DNA of 13,226 nucleotides from Methanothrix harundinacea (GTDB lineage Archaea > Halobacteriota > Methanosarcinia > Methanotrichales > Methanotrichaceae). The stretch spans positions 1 through 13,226 of the forward strand of contig DAXT01000002.1 in NCBI GenBank assembly GCA_002506535.1. The letters run 5' to 3'. Position 1 is the stretch's first letter. Every line of letters begins with the position of its first letter. Positions 1 through 4,330 of the stretch are shown one piece after another. Below the pieces are notes generated by a model, which saw only the letters and a list, made by a program, of their open reading frames with translations, ran no database searches and was not told the DNA's origin. Made by a program: the position numbers and the translations under genes.

Positions 1-23
1 GATGTTTGAGTTATTCGAAATCC

Positions 24-290
24 TCAAACGTAGGTGAAGTTCGCCCACTGACCCGGCAGCAGGGTCGTCGTCGGGAGGAGACTTGTGAGATTTCCCAACC
101 TGTCGTCGTTCAACTTCAGATCCGTCAGGTTCGTGCTCCCTATGTTCCTAATTATGAATTTGTATTCTATATCTTCGAACAGGGGCTTGGTGGTCACGTT
201 GGCTGTCTTGTCAAAAAATAGCTGACCCTCGGCAGAGGTCCCAAGCAAGAAGATCAATATGATAGCCAGTAAGGCCAGGCTGAGTTTCAG
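24..290 (-). CDS. Small secreted protein with one surface-type beta domain; non-standard start
   Basis: I see an 88-residue frame whose first 20 or so residues (KLSLALLAIILIFLLG, then TSAEG) form a textbook signal peptide, followed by about 65 residues with the pattern 'KTANVTT...FIIRNIGSTNLTDLKLND...LLPGQWANFTYV'. That pattern resembles the repeated DUF11-like beta-sandwich modules of archaeal and bacterial surface proteins (family resemblance from memory). Such modules normally come in tandem inside long proteins; here there is just one and the frame stops directly after it, so it may be a remnant. No ATG, GTG or TTG precedes the signal peptide in frame; the only internal candidate, TTG at 257, would cut the signal peptide in half. 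A CTG at 288-290 lies 6 bases after GGAGGG (297-302), which is why I chose it. The alternative is a one-base frameshift joining the ATG at 319-321 to this frame. The protein is probably exported; its function is unknown. Confidence 0.5.
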   Translation of the reverse strand: MKLSLALLAIILIFLLGTSAEGQLFFDKTANVTTKPLFEDIEYKFIIRNIGSTNLTDLKLNDDRLGNLTSLLPTTTLLPGQWANFTYV

Positions 291-330
291 ATCAATCCCT
301 CCAGAATAAGACTATTTTCATGATGTAATC

Positions 331-340
331 GGTAATAAAG
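331..340 (-). promoter_or_regulatory. Possible TATA box for the small secreted protein gene
   Basis: The minus strand reads CTTTATTACC here. With archaeal TATA-to-start spacing of about 26 bases, transcription would begin near 310, leaving a leader of about 20 bases that contains the GGAGGG motif and then the CTG start. The placement fits the chosen start. The surrounding 300-420 segment is generally AT-rich, so a chance match is possible. Confidence 0.35.
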
Positions 341-543
341 TTTGCCGTAGGCCGAAAATTTTGTCGAGACTTTGATTCTGCTTATTTTATTATTTTTTTT
401 AATTCGTTTGGCCCTGCCGCAATATCGGCGAATCAAGACGGGTCGGTGGCAAGATGCGCGACCGGCCCCGTGGATAGACCCTCTGCCCTCTGCGGCGGAG
501 ACCACCTCCGTAGACCTCTTCTCCCATCCCCCCAACGCCTCCG

Positions 544-1116
544 TCAGAACCAGACGGCGACCGCCCTTATATCCGATACCGGCCACCGGCCGGGCCCGAA
601 GCTTCCCCCCTCGCTCCTCTTGAAGACGCCCCTCGTCTGGGGCTCGATGAGGGTCATCTCGACCTTCCCCCTCGGATCGGACCGGCACCCTCCGCCCCCG
701 TTCTTCGCCTCACCCCCGAACCTGACCCCCACCTCCTCGGCGTACTCCGCCAGGTCGTCGCTGAGGACGCAGTCGTCCAGGGCCGCCAGGTCTCCGTTCC
801 CCTCCCCCAGGAGGTCGTCGACGGTCAAAACCCCCACCACGTCCCGTACGAGAGGGGCAGAAAGCCTGACAATGCCGCAGGCGGACCTGCTGTCACCCTC
901 CTTGAAGGCGTACCAGAGCCTCCGGGCCTGGTGATCCGCATCCTCTTTATCGCCGTTCGCGAAACTCGGGCCGAAGGACTGGACCGTCTCCCATACCTCG
1001 GCGAGGGATAGGGCCAAGTAGCTGCGATCGGTGGGATAAATCGACTCGAAGGGAGCGCCGGTGGCGGCGTGGACCGATTCCAGAAGCTCCTGGTGGGAGA
1101 TGACCCGCTTGGGCAT
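544..1116 (-). CDS. Hypothetical protein, 190 residues
   Basis: I do not recognise this protein. It starts MPKRVISHQELLESV, is acidic through its middle, and shows no signal peptide or membrane segment. Residues 1-130 look like an ordinary folded soluble domain, with a helix-prone stretch (residues 34-76) and a section 'CGIVRLSAPLVRDVVGVLTVDDLL' split around residues 80-103. The last 55 residues are rich in Gly, Arg and Ser (for example GGEAKNGGGG at 134-143) and look less structured. There are three cysteines (80, 116, 144) with no cluster spacing. It lies 50 bases after the phosphopantoate--beta-alanine ligase gene on the same strand, but has its own TATA-like element placed for a nearly leaderless transcript, and no clear ribosome site before the ATG. 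It is therefore probably transcribed on its own. The call as a gene rests on frame length, codon use like its neighbours and promoter position. Confidence 0.65.
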   Translation of the reverse strand: MPKRVISHQELLESVHAATGAPFESIYPTDRSYLALSLAEVWETVQSFGPSFANGDKEDADHQARRLWYAFKEGDSRSACGIVRLSAPLVRDVVGVLTVDDLLGEGNGDLAALDDCVLSDDLAEYAEEVGVRFGGEAKNGGGGCRSDPRGKVEMTLIEPQTRGVFKRSEGGSFGPGRWPVSDIRAVAVWF

Positions 1117-1136
1117 GAAGGGATATTATGTACACC

Positions 1137-1146
1137 AAATATAAAA
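1137..1146 (-). promoter_or_regulatory. TATA box for the 190-residue hypothetical gene
   Basis: The minus strand reads TTTTATATTT. Its centre is about 26 bases from the ATG at 1116, so transcription would start at or next to the start codon, giving a leaderless message. That agrees with the absence of a Shine-Dalgarno motif there. The same AT-rich stretch follows the stop codon of the upstream ligase gene and could also help end that transcript. Confidence 0.5.
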
Positions 1147-1166
1147 TATCTTGGTGGGGATCAGCC

Positions 1167-1925
1167 TCACCCAGACGGAAACTGGCGCGATAGGTGAGAG
1201 ACCATCTCCTCCGCCGACCTGCGCAGGACGTCCCTGTTATCGTAGGCCTCGATGATCGATGCCAGCTCCCCCTCCCCCCGGCCCGCCATCTCCCCCACCA
1301 GACCGACGAGGTTGGGCAGAGCCCGGACGACGTTGTCGACGATCGTCACCGTCGAGGTCCGGGCGGTCCGGGAGAGGGGGTTTAGGTCGACGGTGATCAC
1401 CTTCTTTCCCATCCTCACCAGCGCCTCGCACCGGTCCCCGTCCTCCAGGGGGACGAAGACGACGTCGGCGTCGAATATGCCGCCCCTCGTCGCCTTCGCC
1501 CGAGCGTGGTCGAGGCCGGGGATGGAGGCGTCGGGGGCCTCCCCGAATACCTCCTCGGCCCCGAAGCTGCGGAGGTGGTCGGCGATCCTCCTCACCCGCT
1601 CCTCGGTCCGGTAGAATATGTTCACCTCCAGGGGCGCACCTATCTTATTCGCGAGGGCCACCATCTCTTCGGGGACGAGGGCGGCGGCGTTCCCGTTGAC
1701 GCTGAGGACAGGCCGCTTTGCGAGGAGGAGCATCGCCGCCGCCGCCCTCTCCGCCTCTGCCGCGCCAGCCGTCGTCCTCTCCCCGATGAGGTAATCGAAG
1801 GCCTCGCCCCGACCCTGGGCGATGAGGCCGTTTTGGCCCGTGATCCCCTTAGCTACCCCCTCCACAACCTTCTCCCGGGTGACGAGGGAGGCGTACCGCG
1901 GGTGGGATGGCGGAACGTCACTCAA
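1167..1925 (-). CDS. pps: 4-phosphopantoate--beta-alanine ligase (archaeal PPS)
   Basis: This enzyme joins 4-phosphopantoate to beta-alanine with ATP to give 4'-phosphopantothenate, the archaeal replacement for bacterial PanC-PanK order. The 252-residue protein shows family hallmarks: the N-terminal PPSHPRYASL (5-14), GLIAQGRGEAFDYLIGE (33-49), PVLSVNGN (72-79), VNIFYRTEER (101-110), and the PLEDGDRC block with GKKVITVDLNPLSRTAR (159-189). Length is near the family's roughly 250-260 residues. I chose TTG at 1925 because it gives MSDVPPSHPRY, the usual beginning of the family, and a GGGGGTG motif sits 6 bases upstream. A longer reading from ATG at 1964 adds 13 residues that do not look like family sequence; GTG at 1934 is also possible. 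It overlaps the end of the pantoate kinase gene by 8 bases, so the two are probably translated together. The protein is cytosolic. Confidence 0.93.
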   Translation of the reverse strand: MSDVPPSHPRYASLVTREKVVEGVAKGITGQNGLIAQGRGEAFDYLIGERTTAGAAEAERAAAAMLLLAKRPVLSVNGNAAALVPEEMVALANKIGAPLEVNIFYRTEERVRRIADHLRSFGAEEVFGEAPDASIPGLDHARAKATRGGIFDADVVFVPLEDGDRCEALVRMGKKVITVDLNPLSRTARTSTVTIVDNVVRALPNLVGLVGEMAGRGEGELASIIEAYDNRDVLRRSAEEMVSHLSRQFPSG

Positions 1926-2748
1926 GGCCGGCACCCCCCAGGCTGACCTTAGCAGATATGACATCTCCAAACTCCGCCAGGGCCTCGGCCCCACCGACGG
2001 CGAAGACGGCGTCCCCCAGCATCACCATGCTGGCCGCGCCTCCCGACGACTCCACCGCCTCCACCGCATCTTCCATCCAGTCCTTCGCGAGCCCCGACCT
2101 CTGAGCGAACTCCCATGATAGAGAGACGAACCTATCCAGGGTCGGCCTCCTCAGAAGCTCCTTGAGGGCCCTTTCCCCCTCCCGGTTCACCCCCCTCATG
2201 ACGGAGGGGTCCGAGAGGACCTCTTCCGTCGATAATGGGCCCCTCACGATGCAGTCGATTCGCAGGGGCGGGACCGGTATCCTGTCGACGGACCCGACGC
2301 CGGGCGCTCCGGCCGAGAGCCTCACCACCAGGCCGCCGACGTTCTGGGCGATGACGTCCCCAAGGCCGGTGCCGGAGGCGACCTCCGCACCGTGGGCCGC
2401 CCCGGCTACGCCGTCGGCGGTGAGGGCGAGGTCGAAGGCCTCGTTGATGGCGTAGGCAGAGCTGAGGGCCCCGGCGCCGCTCGCCCCAAACCCGGCCCCC
2501 AGGGGCATCGACAGCTCCGTCTCGACCCTGACGGGCTGCGGGGCTAGCCTCTCTACGACCCTCCTCGTCACCGGAGCCGCCGACTCGGCGCCGTTGAGGA
2601 AGATCACCGTCTCCTCCGAAGCGCGGACGACGCTCCTGGCAAATAGGTCGAGGTTGAGGCCAGAGCCTACGGATCCCGCCCGTCTCGGGTCGGGGTCGCG
2701 CCGGGCGGCGAAGAACCCGGTTATATGGGCTGGGGCGGCGGCCTTCAG
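1918..2748 (-). CDS. pok: Pantoate kinase (GHMP family), CTG start
   Basis: Pantoate kinase phosphorylates pantoate with ATP, the first step of the archaeal route to 4'-phosphopantetheine. The protein reads MKAAAPAHITGFFAARRD, which matches the family's conserved 'APGHITGFF' beginning. The GHMP phosphate-binding loop is PLGAGFGASGAGALSS (82-97), followed by SGTGLGDV (125-132) and the C-terminal MVMLGDAVFAVGG (241-253). The 276 residues agree with the family's usual size. A reading from GTG at 2607 would remove the first 47 residues, including the conserved N-terminus, and must be wrong. Upstream in this frame there is no ATG, GTG or TTG; CTG at 2746-2748 is the only plausible initiator. It overlaps the coaBC stop as CTGA and is preceded at 5 bases by GGAGGAG. 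The gene is translationally coupled to coaBC upstream and to the ligase downstream. Confidence 0.92.
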   Translation of the reverse strand: MKAAAPAHITGFFAARRDPDPRRAGSVGSGLNLDLFARSVVRASEETVIFLNGAESAAPVTRRVVERLAPQPVRVETELSMPLGAGFGASGAGALSSAYAINEAFDLALTADGVAGAAHGAEVASGTGLGDVIAQNVGGLVVRLSAGAPGVGSVDRIPVPPLRIDCIVRGPLSTEEVLSDPSVMRGVNREGERALKELLRRPTLDRFVSLSWEFAQRSGLAKDWMEDAVEAVESSGGAASMVMLGDAVFAVGGAEALAEFGDVISAKVSLGGAGLE

Positions 2749-3944
2749 GATAACTCCTCCGCCAGGGCGTCGATGACCGCTTTGGCGATGGCCCTCTTGG
2801 GACCCGAGACCTCGGACCTCATCCCGGACCGCCCCAGGATCAGAACCCTGTTCTCCTCCGTCCCCATCCCGCCCTTCCCGACGTCGTTGGCGACGACGAT
2901 GTCGAGCCGGTTCTTCTCCATCGACTCTTTGGCCCTTGATATCAGCTCCTCGTCGGTGAGGAACGTCTCGGCCTTGAACCCCACCATCTTCAGGTCCGGA
3001 TGAAGGGACCGGACGGCACCGATTATCTTCGAGGTGGGCGATAGCCTGAGAATGAGCTCGCCCCCGGACTTGATCTTCTCAGGCGAAGGGGCGAGGGTAT
3101 AGTCGGAGACGGCGGCGGCGGCGATCATGGCGTCGTACCCACCTCCATCGAGCTGCGCCAGGACGGCGTATCCCATCTCCTCGGCGCTCTCGGCGTATAT
3201 CTCGTGTACCGGCAGCCCGAGACGCCCTCTATGGACGAGGGTGACCTGGGCCCCCCTCCTGCGGGCCTCCAGGGCGATCTCCGTTCCCGTCTTCCCCGAA
3301 GCCCTGTTCGTCAGTATCCTGATGGGATCGACCCTCTCGGCGGTGGCGCCGCTCGTCACCAGGATCTTCTTTCCTGCGAGGTCATTGGGGCCAAGGAGCC
3401 TCTCCACCTCCATCACCACCGTCCTGTTCTCGGCGATCTTCGCCTTCTCCTCCTCGATCCGGGGATCGACGACGACGACCCCCATCGACCGCAGAGCGTC
3501 CAGGTTCTTCAATACCGCAGGGTGGCGGTACATCGCCTCGTGCATCGCCGGGACGACGACGACGGGGACGCCAGACCCCAGGGCTGTGGTGGCGTAGGTG
3601 GTGACGGGGGTGTCGTCGATCCCGCAGGCGATCTTCCCGATGGTGTTGGCGGTGGCGGGGGCGACGAGGAGGAGGTCGGCCCTCCCCCCGACGCCGCAGA
3701 ACTCGACGTGCTCGACCCTTCCGGTGATCCTCGTCACCACGGGGTTCTCGCTCGCGTACTCCAGGGCGTACGGATGGATGATCTCCGTGGCGGCAGAGCT
3801 CATGACGGCGTGGACCGTCGCACCCCGCCGGATCAGATCCCGGACGAGGTCGACGGTCCTCACCGCGGCGATGGACCCCGTAACGGCGAGGACGATCAAT
3901 TTTCCAGATAAGGAATCGCTCAGGCTGCCGGATATGCTCGACAT
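2745..3944 (-). CDS. coaBC: Bifunctional phosphopantothenoylcysteine decarboxylase / phosphopantothenate--cysteine ligase
   Basis: The 399-residue cytosolic flavoprotein carries both late steps: ligation of 4'-phosphopantothenate to cysteine and FMN-dependent decarboxylation to 4'-phosphopantetheine. The CoaC half (about 12-185) has the flavin motif VTGSIAAVRT (21-30), the candidate catalytic His79 in VEHVEF, PATANT (96-101) and PAMHEAMY (132-139). The CoaB half (about 190-399) has VTSGATAERVDPIRILTNRASG (split at 196-217) with Asn213, AAAAVSDY (275-282), the lysine pair in EKIKSG (289-294), and NRLDIVVAND (345-354). In the better-known bacterial enzymes the PxMNxxMW motif has Asn where this one has His135. 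Length is typical. The ATG at 3944 is the first clear start; it has no Shine-Dalgarno motif at normal distance, only a GGGAGGAAGG about 21 bases away, so initiation may be nearly leaderless. It is the first gene of a three-gene CoA operon and overlaps pantoate kinase by 4 bases. Confidence 0.96.
   Translation of the reverse strand: MSSISGSLSDSLSGKLIVLAVTGSIAAVRTVDLVRDLIRRGATVHAVMSSAATEIIHPYALEYASENPVVTRITGRVEHVEFCGVGGRADLLLVAPATANTIGKIACGIDDTPVTTYATTALGSGVPVVVVPAMHEAMYRHPAVLKNLDALRSMGVVVVDPRIEEEKAKIAENRTVVMEVERLLGPNDLAGKKILVTSGATAERVDPIRILTNRASGKTGTEIALEARRRGAQVTLVHRGRLGLPVHEIYAESAEEMGYAVLAQLDGGGYDAMIAAAAVSDYTLAPSPEKIKSGGELILRLSPTSKIIGAVRSLHPDLKMVGFKAETFLTDEELISRAKESMEKNRLDIVVANDVGKGGMGTEENRVLILGRSGMRSEVSGPKRAIAKAVIDALAEELS
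2754..2760 (-). promoter_or_regulatory. Strong ribosome binding site that fixes the CTG start of pantoate kinase
   Basis: The minus strand reads GGAGGAG inside the last codons of coaBC, followed by TTATC and then CTG. The 5-base spacing is close to ideal, and no other initiation codon lies within reach in the kinase frame. The site decides the start in favour of CTG at 2748. Confidence 0.75.
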
Positions 3945-3975
3945 GAATTTCAGCGGACCCGTATCCTTCCTCCCT

Positions 3976-3984
3976 TAGAAATAA
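3976..3984 (-). promoter_or_regulatory. Possible TATA box of the CoA operon
   Basis: The minus strand reads TTATTTCTA, centred about 36 bases before the coaBC ATG. Transcription would start near 3954, giving a leader of roughly 10 bases. The element is moderately AT-rich against a GC-rich background and lies back to back with the tRNA promoter, but it is not a strong consensus. Confidence 0.35.
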
Positions 3985-4022
3985 GTTCTCCTTCGGGGGC
4001 CTTGCGGCCGCTGAGCACAACG

Positions 4023-4030
4023 TTTATGTA
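4023..4030 (+). promoter_or_regulatory. TATA box of the tRNA-Met gene
   Basis: TTTATGTA is centred about 30 bases before the first base of the mature tRNA, the usual archaeal distance. It is the only AT-rich element between the divergent coaBC gene and the tRNA. Confidence 0.6.
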
Positions 4031-4056
4031 ACTAATCACCCTAGGGGATCTGCTGT

Positions 4057-4164
4057 GCCGGGGTGGCCTAGTCGGTTAGGGCGCCAGACTCATAGGGAAT
4101 CGAAAATGAGGCGCTCGTCTCCTGAGGCATCTGGAAGTCACGGGTTCGGATCCCGTTCCCGGCA
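4057..4164 (+). tRNA. Elongator tRNA-Met (CAT anticodon) with an intron
   Basis: The gene folds as a tRNA. GCCGGGG (4057-4063) pairs with TCCCGGC (4157-4163), with one G-T pair. The D arm contains GGTTAGG, the anticodon stem CCAGA pairs with TCTGG (4130-4134), and the T arm is ACGGG-TTCGGAT-CCCGT. The anticodon CAT is at 4091-4093. A 34-base intron follows A37, so the mature tRNA is 74 bases before CCA. The overall sequence resembles archaeal elongator tRNA-Met; lacking initiator features such as three G-C pairs in the anticodon stem, it is not the initiator. tRNA-Ile with a modified CAT anticodon is the other possibility, but the acceptor stem favours Met. CCA is not fully encoded, as the bases after A4164 are CCT. 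Confidence 0.95.
4095..4128 (+). other. tRNA-Met intron with a canonical bulge-helix-bulge
   Basis: The splice region folds as the classic archaeal endonuclease target. CTCA (4089-4092) pairs with TGAG (4123-4126) to form the 4-bp central helix. It is flanked by the 3-base bulges TAG (4093-4095) and GCA (4127-4129). The outer helix is CCAGA with TCTGG, and the inner helix is GGA with TCC. Cutting after the second base of each bulge removes exactly 34 bases at the 37/38 position. Confidence 0.9.
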
Positions 4165-4187
4165 CCTAACTATAACCAAAACCCCTG

Positions 4188-4198
4188 TTTTAATTCTT
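4188..4198 (+). terminator. Probable T-tract terminator after the tRNA
   Basis: TTTTAATTCTT lies about 25 bases after the tRNA. Archaeal RNA polymerase ends transcription at short T-tracts without needing a hairpin, and this is the first one downstream. No strong stem precedes it. Confidence 0.4.
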
Positions 4199-4288
4199 GA
4201 CTCCTCGATCTCCCTTCTGAGGCTGGCGATAAATCGAAAGGGGAGACGATCTTGGCAGATCCGGCCCCGTCCTCCCATAACAGGTACC

Positions 4289-4294
4289 TTTAAG
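4289..4294 (+). promoter_or_regulatory. Probable TATA box of the hdr operon
   Basis: TTTAAG, preceded by GGTACC, is centred about 40 bases before the hdrA ATG. Transcription would begin near 4317, leaving a leader of about 14 bases that holds GGAG (4319-4322), 8 bases from the start codon. Confidence 0.45.
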
Positions 4295-4305
4295 TCGGTG
4301 GATAT

Positions 4306-4319
4306 CGAACGATAGTTCG
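4306..4319 (+). repeat. Inverted repeat between the hdr TATA box and start codon
   Basis: CGAAC-GATA-GTTCG is a perfect 5-base inverted repeat with a 4-base centre. It covers the predicted transcription start and touches the ribosome site of hdrA. That position would suit a repressor operator. A stem formed only in RNA is less likely, since most of it lies upstream of the predicted start. A chance occurrence cannot be excluded. Confidence 0.4.
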
Positions 4320-4330
4320 GAGTCCTTTCG

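Noticed and set aside
287..688. A 133-codon minus-strand frame overlapping the hypothetical gene and the secreted gene region
   Set aside because: It is Arg/Gly-rich, overlaps the better-supported 544-1116 gene in another frame, and continues into AT-rich noncoding sequence.
1964..1994. Longer N-terminus for phosphopantoate--beta-alanine ligase
   Set aside because: The added residues do not resemble the family, and ATG 1964 has GGAG with no spacing; TTG 1925 gives the expected beginning.
3204..3911. A 235-codon plus-strand frame opposite coaBC
   Set aside because: It is Asp/Gly/Pro-rich shadow sequence without any motif; coaBC on the minus strand carries all the conserved residues.
4207..4250. 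Imperfect stem (CTCCCTT with AAGGGGAG) between tRNA-Met and hdrA
   Set aside because: It needs a bulge, is not followed by a T-tract, and has no support as a small RNA or riboswitch.
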